Positions 46,308-59,200 of a stretch of 64,000 nt of DNA are shown in pieces. Source of the DNA: Apostichopus japonicus (taxonomy: Eukaryota > Echinodermata > Holothuroidea > Aspidochirotida > Stichopodidae); assembly GCF_037975245.1 (NCBI RefSeq), contig NC_092580.1, forward strand, positions 24,073,001 to 24,137,000, in the 5' to 3' direction. The notes under the pieces are model-generated. The model was not told where the DNA came from. It saw only the letters and a list, made by a program, of their open reading frames with translations, and did no database searches. A program made the position numbers and the translations under genes. Positions within the stretch are counted from its first letter, which is position 1; every line of letters begins with the position of its first letter.

Positions 46308-47710
46308 CAGGGTTGGCATTTTCCCTGGAAAAACCTGTTTTTCCCACTAAGCGGTAAAAACCAGGTAAAAACCGGGAAAAACTGGTAAATACCGGTAAAA
46401 ACCGCCTCCGTCTCGAAAACTAGTATTAATTGTCCGTAAAATGCAGGGTCATCAGTAGGCACGATATTGTTTCATGACAGGCATATTTTATTGACTATGG
46501 GAGTTTCTTAGCTTCATTTTGAGCTATTTTATCACGTTCTTATTCTACTTTTTGTGGAAAAAAGAGTATTTTTCGTATTGCACATGTATAGTTCTGTCAC
46601 GATCTCTTTAGCAGTATGCATTGCCTATTGCCCAAACCATTATAGGTCTACACTGGGACATTCACCCCTCCTAAATTCTTCAGGCCTATTATGTGGCATG
46701 AACAGCGGAGGATAGAACGAAGTGGCGAACCATGGCATCCAAAGCCTCAAAGGGACAAGGAACCATATAATAATATAATATTATGTGCTCAGACAGTTCA
46801 TTCCATTAATACAGTAGGCAACAGTCTATTGAGGTGAACTTCAATCCAGGGGGCTCAATAGAAACTGCTTTGAAACTTTGTAAGGCACATGGGCCCAATT
46901 AAAGTATTAAACGCACAATGGCCCTATGGAGCCATTCACACAACCAAACTGTTTACCTTGATGCAAACATGGTCCAATTATTATACAAATTCATGCATGA
47001 GTGATTACACACTTTGAGGTGGACAGGTGAGGTGATACTGGGCACTTCCTGTGTATAGGCTAACTGAAGAGGTAGGAGTATCAACAACACAAGTAACTGT
47101 TCCAATTGTTACTTATTCTCAAATTAGTTGATGTCACAACAGTCACTTAGTACAGTGCCTATTAGCAATATAAGCATAGTACAGTGCCTAGTGCGAAGTG
47201 TGAACAGAGTACAATTTATCGCAGACATGAAGTGATCGTTCTTGGATGTGAATCATCATTTGGATCTGAGCAGACTAATGTGGCATGTATAATATGACGA
47301 ACCATAGCCCTATAGGAGGCACCAACAGTTTGATACGAGTCCATTCTCTAGATAATGGAATTATGCATCTCGATAGGAAAATAAAGTTGGTTGATTTGAG
47401 CATCCAATATATTATTTATTTGAATTATTTATAATACTGTAGTCTAATCGGTAAACTTACAAGTTATAGATCATAGCTGTTCTTTGGATGTAACCCAACC
47501 CCCTACCATAAGATGCCATTTACTTGTAGATTCTATGCTCCTCCACAAGTTCCACATGAGTTTTTAGGAATTCTATATAATTTGAGGTTTTTCCCGGTTT
47601 TTCCCAGTTTTTCCCACTTATAGGTGGGAAAAACCTCCCGGTAAAAACCGGTAAAAAACTTGTTTTTACCGGGGCGGTAAAAACCGCCCGGTAAAAACCG
47701 GCCAACCCTG
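46308..47710. mobile_element. Non-autonomous hAT-like element, 1403 bp, perfect 8-bp target duplication
   Basis: GCTCAAGA lies at 46300-46307 and 47711-47718. The left end CAGGGTTGGC is exactly mirrored by GCCAACCCTG at the right end. Both ends hold clusters of GGTAAAAACC and GGGAAAAAC in both orientations (about 46330-46405 and 47585-47700), like subterminal transposase-binding repeats. The interior is AT-rich and has no transposase reading frame. Confidence 0.92.
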
Positions 47711-48402
47711 GCTCAAGATGATGCAAATCTTACAAAGGCTGCCATTGAAGACTGAAATTAAGGAGACCAAAGTTTTTCCAATCAGCTGAACATCATATCA
47801 ATAAGTATCGAGTTTTCTTCTAAAGGCGGGGTCTAGTCCTGCTCTGAAAAAGAAAGACCCCAAATGATGAACGGATTATTATCCACTGTTTAATTGTTTA
47901 TGCTAAATGAGACTTACGTTTTTGTTAGTCTTCCTCTTTAAATGAAAAAAAAACGAATGTTAAGAGTGTTTATCATGAATCATAATGAAGATCAATTGAG
48001 CTAGCTTGGGGTCGAGAACCAATTTGATCCACTCTCAAATCTTTCCCAAGTTGCATCGAGACTGGCAATGTGATCATCGTCAAAAGTGTATCGCGACTCC
48101 TTTCATTACGAACCGGTACTACACATTTGACGGAGAACAATTTAGATACTACCACGCAATTATTGCGTGGAGACCGGTTGAAATTTAGGCGAACTTGGGC
48201 TGAGAAACAATTATTCCAATGTGTAGCATAGGGCATATTTTGAATAGAGTGTGCATGCGTTTGTTACTGTATTATTATTATTATAGGAGTGTGTGTTTGT
48301 TGACCAATAGCGCACCAGCCTGTTAATGACTCACGTCGATCGTATTACTAGTAGACTTCCTCAACCTTTTTACTCCTCTTTACAACCACGTTAGTCACGG
48401 AG

Positions 48403-49047
48403 CAAGGGCGGTGGAACCGGGGGCACAGGGGGCTTGTGCCCCCCCCCACTTTTCCTCAGGTTAAAAATGTGCCCTTTTTCTACATAAAAATTGAGGTGTC
48501 TCAAGTTAGCAAGAGAACCAGAATGAACACTCGGGAAGGGCCGTTTCCGGCCATCTGAGGGGTTTGTAAAACCAAAAATTATTTTGTACGCTCCGCGCCA
48601 ACCGATGGTGGCGCTCCGCTCAGATAGTCGTGCATACAACTTTGCAAATCCTGTAACGCCCCTGACTTTTAATGAATCTCTGTGGGTCAAATTCAAAGCT
48701 ATTTCGACTGCAGGGAAACTTTGTTTAGATACTTACAAGAAATAAACTCTAATCCGGAAGATTCCTACATTAGCAACTAGCATGATATCACCTCATTTGG
48801 TCTCAAAAGAAAGCTACTTCCTTGTTTCCCAATTTGCACATTGGATATTGCAGTGCTAGCATACAAATGTTCCTTCAGGAGGGGGGGGGGGGGTTGATGG
48901 AGTGATGTGTATACGCAAATAAGATAATACAATAAGAGTTATAAAGGGTGCTAAATATAAGGCTGCATCAGTCGAATCGAATTTCTGCAAAGTGCCCTTT
49001 GATGTCGGTGCCCCCCCCCCAGATTAAAAGTGCTTCCGCCGCCCTTG
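48403..49047. mobile_element. hAT-like MITE, 645 bp, degenerate 8-bp target duplication
   Basis: The left end CAAGGGCGGTGGAA matches the reverse complement of the right end (CAAGGGCGGCGGAA) at 13 of 14 positions. Flanks TCACGGAG (48395-48402) and CTACGGAG (49048-49055) agree at 6 of 8 bases. Both ends carry C/G runs. The stretch around 48535-48610 shares TTCCGGCCATCT and TGTACGCTCCGCGCCAACC-like strings with the element at 62574-62952. Confidence 0.8.
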
Positions 49048-49554
49048 CTACGGAGACGCCTTTGGTCAGATTGGATATTATAATCCGAAGAAGAACGGTC
49101 TCATAATTACTTTCATTGCTGAATGATATTTCTACGTGTGATGTGAGTTTTTATCTGAACAATCGATAACTTTACATTAGAGAGATGGAGAAGAGATTAT
49201 GATCAACGGAAAGTCGGAAACCATTCAGGGACCCAGTTTCACTCGTTTATTTGGATTCACCAATCGGTAACTAACATGGGACTTCAAAGGCTTTCTTCCA
49301 ATTACCCCCAGGGACGCATGATCCGTTATCAACGTGTCCTCTACCCTACGGTACCGGGAGCTCTATCCCGTTGTATACTTAGAGATATCACATTCATAAA
49401 CTTTATTTCAACCTTCTGTATCATTTTCAGTCGGATACTTATCAAAATAAAGCTGTGAAATTAATTGCTAATGTAACTTTCACTGAAGCATTTGTTCAAG
49501 TCTTGAATGTTGGATAATCACTATAACATGTATATTCTTGCATGTATGTACGCC

Positions 49555-49706
49555 GAGAGCCAGGTCCGGGCCCCGGCGACGAGAAAATCATAATTTATAT
49601 TGCAATCGATGGCGTATAGGGCTAGAACCTGTCTGGTAAAAGGAAACCCTGACGGCGATCACTCATATCACTCGTTCCCCGTGATTGACCTCGGACCCGG
49701 GCTCTG
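49555..49706. repeat. GC-rich imperfect inverted repeat
   Basis: GAGAGCCAGGTCCGGG at 49555-49570 pairs with TCGGACCCGGGCTCTG at 49691-49706 (13 of 16 positions). The enclosed 120 bases are not recognised. No target duplication is found. Confidence 0.4.
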
Positions 49707-50274
49707 ACTCCACTTGACCCACCCCTCGTCAGACCTGTCTGCTTGTATCTGGCCAGAATACGGTCGTTCAGTCCGCCCCTGAATGCTACCTTCTATGTTC
49801 TGAATAGCTGATTGTTGTCCAATCTCTGAGAATTAACTGTCATGCAGGAATTCATTATCTGTCCTGCATGAAATTACCAACACCACTTTTTCAGAGCTTG
49901 GACGGCCGTCCTTCCGGTCGAGCGCCACCTATTTCTCTGGGAGTGGCCACTTCACCCTTACTTGCGGATGAATTATTGTGAACATGATTAATCTTTGGTT
50001 ACTTAACAATGGAACATTGAAGACTTTGCTTCTGTTGTAATTGTTTGTGATACTTATTCACATTCTATTTTCATCCAAATTCTCTTTTAGCTCAAAAGTT
50101 CATAATCTATGGTAAAACATATTTGGACTATTTTAATTAGTGCTGTTCACTATTACTCTTGGATGCGTTTGCGTTCAGCTTGATCACTTTGACACCTGGT
50201 GACTCTTCCTCCAAAGGCTGACCAGAATTACCTGATTTTTCCGAAGAGTTTTGGAAAGATTCTTGACTGAAATC

Positions 50275-53200
50275 ATGAATGAAGAATACGATGTTATTGT
50301 ACTTGGGACGGGCCTCAAGGTAATTTATATTTATATTTATATTGTGGTGGTTTGAAGGACAGATGGAGTTAGCCTGTAAGCTAGTGACGTTAATAAGACT
50401 GGTGTACAGTGATGTAACCTGTGTAATCTCTGTGTACATTTATTAGCCTAACATAGCCTAGGTCGAGGTACCCTATTGCCCACCCTCGCTCTGAATGTAT
50501 ATTGCTAACAGTACACAATGTTCACCTAGTCTAAGTTTTAGTATTTTGTATAAGAGAAAGGCAAGAACATTACACGGCCAAATAGTCCGTCTAACGAAGC
50601 ATTCAAATTTCGGGTAAATATACATTTCCTGTTTTATTTATCATGCCCTATTGAAATGAAATGCTATTCAAGGCTTTAACATTAGAATGAGGTAGGCCTA
50701 GGCTGTCTCACAGATGTTTCGTCAAAAACAGATTTAATAACAGTACACCAATTAAGGCAACCTGTTAGTTTAGTATTGTTTATCCCAAGGGTTAGAGAGA
50801 TGGTACAGATAGTAGCAAGGTCAGTTTGTAATTGTGGCATCCATTCATGCTCTTGGGACAGCTAGGCCTTCTTAACATTCCCATCTGATGGATGAGAGTG
50901 TACCTCAGCATCTGAACACTTTCTCAAGCACCGAGGGAGATGAAGGTACTCCGTTTATCATCACTGCAGTGTAGCAATGGTGGACATAGTTGTTTCCAAA
51001 CCAATGAAACAAGAGAATCAACCCCAGTTCACAACCAGCAATACAAAGATCCACTAATGACTCCCCTGAACAACACTGCCAAGTAGCGATTGGAATAGAT
51101 CAGGATAGTTTGTTCCTGATGAGGATTTCAACAGAGACCTAATGATTGTGAGGGGGAAACTCTTTTGTGCTACTTCCCACCTTAACCAGTCTATAAATTT
51201 GTATACCTTGTTCAGTAATGTTATTAGTGAAAGAAAGTTTGCGTCCCATGGACGCAAGCCCCAGAAAAAGTGCGTCCCGTAAAAAAAGCTTGCGTCCCAA
51301 TCGAAAACCAATTACGTTTATTGTATGACCTACTGTTACTAATACTAGTGTAGTATCAGAGCCTATACTTTGTGAAAGTTATACACGATATAGGGCAGAA
51401 ATGCTCAGTGCCTTAACTTCGCTCCTTTCAATCACCCTGCCGTTTCAACCCATTTTCACCCCCAGCCCCCCCCTTCATCCGTCCCTCTACTGCCCTACTC
51501 GCTAACTCCTTAGTACTAGATCCATGCTTTGACCTTGCAGCGATTCCAAAAAACAAATCTTCAAAAATCCCAGTACCTACATTGTGCACATCTTTCGCTA
51601 AATTCCAGTTCACTGTACTACTGCATGTACATGCTTGTTAGAGCTTCATTTTCAATTACACATGTGCAATCCTTCAAATCTGATCCAACATTTATCCTGG
51701 CTCTTTGCATGCAATCATCTTTACAAAAATTACAGTAGGTCTATGTGAATAGTTTTGTAGGCAATGTAGATTTAAAAAAAATCAGTACAATGTTCTTAAG
51801 TACGGTAGTTTACACACGAATGTTGCGCCAAAATAGCATTTACTGAAGCACTGCACTTAACTGGACCGCGAAAAATGTTTGCAACAGAAACTACTGATGG
51901 TAAGAATGCACATTTCACATTAGCAACTAATTTAATACAGTGAGAAGAAACATACTGTGAGCTGAAATATCCTGTTCAGGATCAGAGATGTTAGCTTCCC
52001 ACAAAATTCATAGAATGTCTCCACTCATTAACATTTTCTGATCAAAACAATGATTAAAATATTACGAAGCCTCTTCGTTGTCAAAAGGTATACGTACTGT
52101 ATGTGACAAGGCCGAACGTTAAGATATTGGAGTGCACACACATGATAGCCTGTACCGCAAAACACTTCACTATCTCTATACAGGGGAAAGTAAGTTGCAA
52201 GTAATTGTTTTTAAACAACATACTCCGTGTTCACTGAGCACCACAGGTGCAAGAATTTTCACAGACAATGGATGGGGACTTATAACCAATCAAATCACAG
52301 GAATTTGGGGATACCATCATTGTCTATTTTTAGCATGAAAATCTCCGTAATGGGGCGTTGTTAACCCTGTACCTTGCGGTTGATTGTTATGATATATTTA
52401 TTTTCAAACAAGTTCAATGATCAGTTGGAGTAGGGGAACTTTTGCTTCTTGTTAGAAGTTGTGGTTTTTGAAAAGAAATAATGTTCCGTTCCAAAATGTG
52501 TTTTGACAGTTTTGTTACGTTTTCCGTTGACCTAGTTGTGAGTGTATACTTGGGGTTTGTTTCTCAAAAAAAAGTCTGCGTCCGCTGGACGCACGCAATT
52601 TGAAGATTTTGCGTCCCTGGCCAAAACATTGCGTCCCGGACGCAGAATCCTGCGTTCGTAACAATCCTGCCTTGTTATACATAAGTTGCTTCACTGATAG
52701 ATGCTGCAATTGAAATTTGTCAATTTTGTTTTGTTTTGTTGGCAAGTTTAATCTCTACCTTTACTTAAGCCTTAATGGAACGGACAAAATTATTAGACCT
52801 ATATGGAGTAAAAGAAAGCTTGTTATTTTGAAGATTTTTTTATGACTACCTACAGACGACTTTTTAATGATTTTGTAACCTCTATGGTTCAAAAGTAGAC
52901 TATAATCTTGGAGATTATTGCCTAAGGTCTACCATGCAATTGACCAACTCTGAAATACATGGTATGCAAAGTAAGCAAAAATGCAGTTTTGTTACCCTGG
53001 TTTTGCTCAACTGTGTTTTATATGTATGATTGCTTTCTTTCTTTGTCCGATTTAACTGTCTGTCCATCTCTGTCTCTAAATGTGTTCTTAGTTTGTTTTT
53101 CATTTAGCGTTTGAAGAAGATCCTGCTAGGATCGAAAGGTCAGGCCCATCTAATTTTTACATATTTACCTACACAGGCTTTTTGTAGTAGATAAGCTATT

Positions 53201-56200
53201 TGCTAACACTTCTTTACTCTCTTCTTTCTTTCTGGCAAGGAATGTGTTCTAAGTGGTCTGTTGTCGGTTGCTGGCAAGAAGGTATTGCACATGGACCGCA
53301 ACTCTTATTATGGTGGTGAAAGTACTTCGATGACCCCTTTAGCTGAGGTATTTATGCCATCTCAATCCTATCAGTTACTTCTTTGTTCTCTCCTTTTGTT
53401 TGTATTTTGAACAGAATGCCTCTACTGGAAAGTTCACCTAATCCCACAAATATACATTTTTTCACTGACTTTATTATCAATTAAGCATTTCTGGAAACAA
53501 GTAGTTCCTGCAATTTGGTTGTACAACATTTAACATGAAAGGTAACCCTGAATAACAAGTCCTAATGTCTTGCTCAGACTGTGTTTACTGCCTGACAAAG
53601 TTTCATTGTAACTATAATTTTATAAATAATTGTGAAAAACGGTTTCCTTGCTACCTATTATTAATTTTGTTCACATGTTCTTTTTTTTTTTTATTTTATT
53701 TTCAGCTCTACAAACATTTTAAGCAGGATCCCAGCTTTGCATCGAAATCTGAGAAGGATTGGAATGTGGATCTTATTCCAAAGTTTTTGATGGCCAATGG
53801 CAAGTAGAAATATGCCTTTCAAGTTGAATACTTTTTAGTATTGTATGAGGAGATTCTACCTTGCATATTTCAGCTTGATAAACATACTTGATATGTACAA
53901 CCTACCTTAGAAAGAAAGCTAATTGTTTTATGTGGTGGTCAACAGTTGTTTTAGGCCGATAGATCGTTTGCACTCAATAAAGGCCAATGTCTGAAAGAAA
54001 ATGATTTGTCAGCTCCAAAACTCAACCTTGGAAAAACTTCATACTTGGTATGTAGATCTACATTGGATGCAAGAACCTTGCTGTCAGCTATCGTCAAGAC
54101 TAAATGTGTGCGGCAATATAATTAAAACTTTTCATTTGAGGAAAAAATGTGGCAAGGAATAACGAAGCCTTTGGCTTTTTGGTAGCCATTCTTGTTTGTC
54201 ACATAATTGTTCACCTATTGCTGTGTCAATGAATTTTTCGTCCAAATAATGAGAAAAAGATCAATGTAAAATGAAACGGGTGAGTGCATTCTTCCATGTC
54301 TGTAACAAATGTAGAAACCTGTTTTACACTCTCCTGCCATATATATATATCTTCTCACGTCTGTTCAAATATGTGTAAGCCACTAATTTCTGCCCCACCA
54401 AACATAGTAACATTAGTAAGATAATCAACAGCGATATTTAATGTTTCTTCTCTAACCTACTGACAGGCCAGCTTGTGAAGCTACTCATCCACAGTGAAGT
54501 TACCAGATATTTAGAATTCAAAAGTGTAGAAGGAAGTTTCGTCTTCAAAGGTGGCAAAGTCTACAAGGTCCCTAGCACCGACAAGGAAGCTCTGTCTTCA
54601 TGTGAGTGGAAGAAATTTGTTTCTTTAACCTTGAAGAATTTCTTTTCTGTGTGTGTGTTTACAAGGAAGTGGTTCACCATTCTGTCTTCGTTGGGCATAA
54701 AGTACCCTCTAAAATTAGTTCTTCTGATATCAGTGAATAATTAATCCGGTACCACCAGCATTGTAAGGAATGCAGGATTCTGCATCTGGGATGTAATCTT
54801 TTAGCCAGAGATGCAAAACCTTCAAACTTGTTTTCGTCCGGCAGACAAAACTGTTTTTGGGAGAAAACAAACCCCAAGTACACACATTCACAGCTAGGCC
54901 TATGCAAAACAAAACAAACACTTCTTTGAATGAATATCTTTCTTTCTTTTTGCAAAAAACAACTTCTTTTCAAATGAACCAAAGTTTCTTCCAATCCTTT
55001 GTACAGATGATTGAATTTGTTTGAAAATAAATCAATCATAAAATTCAACGGCAAGGTACAGAGTAAGCAGTTCCATTACAGAGATGTACATGCTGAAAAT
55101 AGTGAATGATGCATTCCAATTTCCTGTGATTTGATTGGATAGGAGTCCCTTACCCATTGTCTGGAAACGTTCTTGCATCTTTGTTGCTCAATGAACATAA
55201 ATTATGTTGTTTAAATGCAACTACTTTTAATGTTACTGTCCCCTATGTAGAGATAGCTAAGTTTGTGCTATTGGCTATCATGTGTGCACTCAGATATCAT
55301 AATGTTAGGCCTTGCTGACACATATTTCGACAAGAAGTGCTATAAGTTATATTTTCTACACCATCGAAGGGCCTCAGTTAAATCAGTTAAAAGTGGGTAT
55401 ATTTATTCTTGCATTTTCTCTCTAGGTACTCATTTTACTTTACATTGGTTCCTGACATCCACAGCATATTTTCTAGCTCATAACATTTTCATGCACATGT
55501 TTTTTTTTTGTGCACATTAAAGACCTATCACTATAGGCTTCTGTTGCACACAAGCCAATGTGTTGTCAGGGGTCATTAGTATTGTGCATTCCTGTAGAGG
55601 TATTTTAAAGTGCATGTTTTCGTGGAGGACTTTTTTTGTCCATTTTTTCTTTGAGTGGACGTAAACATTTATAAGATGTTGCATCCCGTGGATGCAACTT
55701 TTAAAAACCCTAGTAAAAATACTGCATCATTTATTGTACACACAGGCTTGTGAGAGTAGCCTAATAATATTTGCTGAAAATATGCAGTAATACTAAGTTT
55801 ATGTTGGGTATGAAAATCATGCCAATTATTGTGTATAAAATTAACTGCCATACACTAGTATAGTAGACTAAAGACAGGAGTCAGGACTTAATGCATTCTT
55901 ACAAGGCATTCAATTACTTGTAAAATCTTACATGGAAATGTTTTTGTGCTTGGAAGAAAAAGTTGAGTCCACTGATGACTAAGTTCATAAAGGGACAATT
56001 TGTGACACAAATATTTGCTTAATGAATTTGTTATGGCCTCAAAGTTCAGAATGTTGTTAAACATTGGAAGTATACGTTTGCAGCTTTGGAATAACTCTCT
56101 GCTTGGTGTCATGTAAAATTGGTAGATCTATAAGTGGTCACAAGTTTTTCATGGTGACATGCAAAAAAAATTGAACAAACTGAGTATTCATTGAAGGTGA

Positions 56201-59200
56201 AGTTTGGTACCACAAAGTGATGTTTCTTTTTCGTCACTTTACAGTCCTTTTGACTTTACAGTGACATAGTTTTAGCAATGTAAAAGCTGGAAAGACCTAA
56301 AACAGTGAGGGTTGCGTTATTGGATAATATTGGATATTTGATAATGTTATTTTACATTCCACAGTAGGTGCAGTATTACACATTTTGAAATATTTCTCAT
56401 TGAGGTTTGAATGAAGTGCAGTACACAGTACGTGTGTAAGTAATACATTGGTATTATGCTATCTTCTTCAGCTTTGATGGGTATATTTGAGAAGAGGAGA
56501 TGTGCAAATTTTTTTAAGTTCTGTTACGGTTACAACCCAGACGATCCCAAAACCCACAAGGGTGTGACTGAGAAAACAACCATGAAGGAACTCTTCGACA
56601 TGCACAATCTGGATAAGACAACCCAGGACTTTACTGGTCATGCGCTAGCTCTGTACAGAGAAGACAGGTAGGTGAACAGACGGAATTGAAAACAATCAAT
56701 TGTCATGAATGCAAATACCCTATTGTTTTCCTATAGATGTCAAAGGTCATTTGCAGGTAAAAACACATCAAAAGTATGAAAACCTTGTTATCCCACAAAC
56801 TTTCAAAAGTACTGTAAAACGTGAATGACGTTTGTGCTGTAGTGCTAGGATAGCCTAGATGATCCCTTGATGTCAGTAACAGGCGAAACTTAATCATGTA
56901 AAATGTTGCAAGGATTCACCTAGCCTGTAGGCTCTCTGGTTAAAGGAAAGACAGACCTAGTCATCATCTACGACAGAGTTCGGTGTGAAGAACGACTTTC
57001 CCCTACAGCTAAGAATAAACCTTGTTCCATTTGGGAGATATCCTGGTTTAAAGGTCTAGCCAGGAGAGCTGTCATGTTATAAGTCTCTGATGTCATAGTG
57101 TCACTAGGATCTCAAACCTTTTACTTTCTCTTTGCTTTTCTTTTCATATTTTCGAGTTACAATGTCGACAGTGTTGGCACTGAACCCAATGCCATCATTA
57201 GGTCATGTTTTAAAAAGTTCAATATTTTAATTTCAGTATTTCCACGACCCATCTCCATTATACGACTATTTGCAGACCTCGCAGCGAAACCTTTAAACCG
57301 TTACAAAACCGTTTATTTAAAAAACAGCTCTTTAACTTTAAAAAAATACTCTTTAAAACCTTTAAAAACCTATCTTTTTATTTTAAGTTAAAAAAAAATA
57401 TTTTAAAGACTTAGAGTAAATGTATTGTATTCAGTCAGGCTAACCATTGGCCATCAAGTTTTGTGGACAGCTAGGCATGATTCATGCAGTGATACTAAAC
57501 AGACTCACAAACAACAGTTAATGTAAGTCGGGTATTTTAAATGAGGGCCACAGATGATGTAAAAATGGGCAAAGATGGTGAGTATATTACAAATAAACTC
57601 CATTTTGGACCTTTAAAAACCTTTATTTCTCCATTTACAACCTTTAAAAAATACATTATTTTGTTGAAGAGGAGCTGGGAGTCTGCTATTGTAAGAGCGT
57701 ATAACATAAAAGCACATGTGGCTTGGTGATGTCATATTTAGACTTCATCGAGTCTTCAGACTGTGATAGAATATTAAATCTGTGATGTCTCCCCGAAAGC
57801 GGAAAGATATATTTTCTGGGCTGTTACTGCAAGTTTTTCACGACAGTTAATCTCTGTTAACGAGACTATTAATGAAAGTTGGTTCCGTGTCTATTGTAAT
57901 TACGTCCCCATATCAAAATAACTGTCCATGGCGACGGTGTTGTGTGTCGGAAAATGCTTTCGTCAGCCTTCACTTAATAAATTAATAATGAAGTTTGCAG
58001 AGGAGTTATGTCCTTTTATGGAAATCCAATTCTAATGCTCCCGCATGTGAGGATTAATATTTGAAATACTTTGAAAGCACTTAAATTTAACAGTGAGTAT
58101 GAAACCGAAAGTTTAGTATCAAAGAGTGGCATTGTGCATCACTGCAGATCACGCTATCAAGAGTCGCAAATAAGTTGTGAGACATGTTAACACTGACCAC
58201 TAATGAAGTAAATAACTCAAGTTAAAAAAAAGGCATTAAATTAATACATTTTAATAAAATGAGAAAATTAATAAGAACTGCTGATTTTGATCTCAGGTTT
58301 GTTGTTTGTCCAGCTAATTAACAGTATTTAAGATGAGTGTTTTTAGTATAAAATGAAGAAGTTGTTAAATACTCCCCAGAGGTATTGTTTGGTATTTTTA
58401 GAACACCTTTTAAGTTAAAAAGAAATGTACCTATTATAAGGAGAGCATTAGGTCAGTTCCCAGATAAATCACAAAAGCTCTGTGGGAAAATGTACAATTG
58501 TTATGGCCTCAAAGGACTCCTTTACAATGCATTGCAAATTGATCAAGGACAGATGGGTGATGATTGTTATCCAATGGTCCTCCATCGTTATATGAAGTTG
58601 CTAGAATGTGTTTTGGTTGAGCTATTACAGATTGTAAAAAAAATATTAAAGTACACACTTTGACCCCTTACTGAGGTGCTGATGTCATCAACTAAGCATT
58701 AAAGGAGCTTTACAGAAAATAAGTTTTTTCAAATGGGTGAATTATGTTGAAAACTAGATAGATAGAAACATCAGTACTCAATTTTTTTCTTCCTTCTTTG
58801 ACAATTTAGCAAGGCTAAAATTCTGCCTAAAGTTTTCCTTCAGAAACCATCCTGGAAGATGATGTTATACCATTTACATACCTCCAACTTTTGTGTTTGG
58901 TGGTATATGTATATATTTTGGTTGCAGAAATACTTTGGCCACTACAGAGAGATGGAAATTGCAACTCTTGCACTCTGCACTCTATTGTCTTTTTCTTCTG
59001 TTGCCAAACAGTGAAATTAACTAACATTTAGCCAATAAATGGCCTGGATTTTGAGAGCCTGAGACATGCACATTGTTTGGAAAATGTTTTCTATATTGCC
59101 CTCATGTTTTAGCCTTGAATTGGAAGGCTAAGTTTCCAATTTTAACAAGAGTTGTGCTAAATACTTATGAATGTTCTATATATTCATGTTATGACAAACC

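Larger units (their letters stand above)
45884..50274. other. Intergenic region between divergent zinc-finger and GDI genes
   Basis: About 4.4 kb separate the minus-strand zinc-finger start from the plus-strand GDI start, so both promoters lie here. About half of it is two hAT-like elements (46308-47710, 48403-49047). The remainder (47719-48394 and 49056-50274) has no recognisable gene; an imperfect GC-rich inverted repeat lies at 49555-49706. Confidence 0.5.

Noticed and set aside
49276-49458. Short plus-strand open frame upstream of GDI
   Set aside because: Sixty codons without similarity to any family or splice support; not called.
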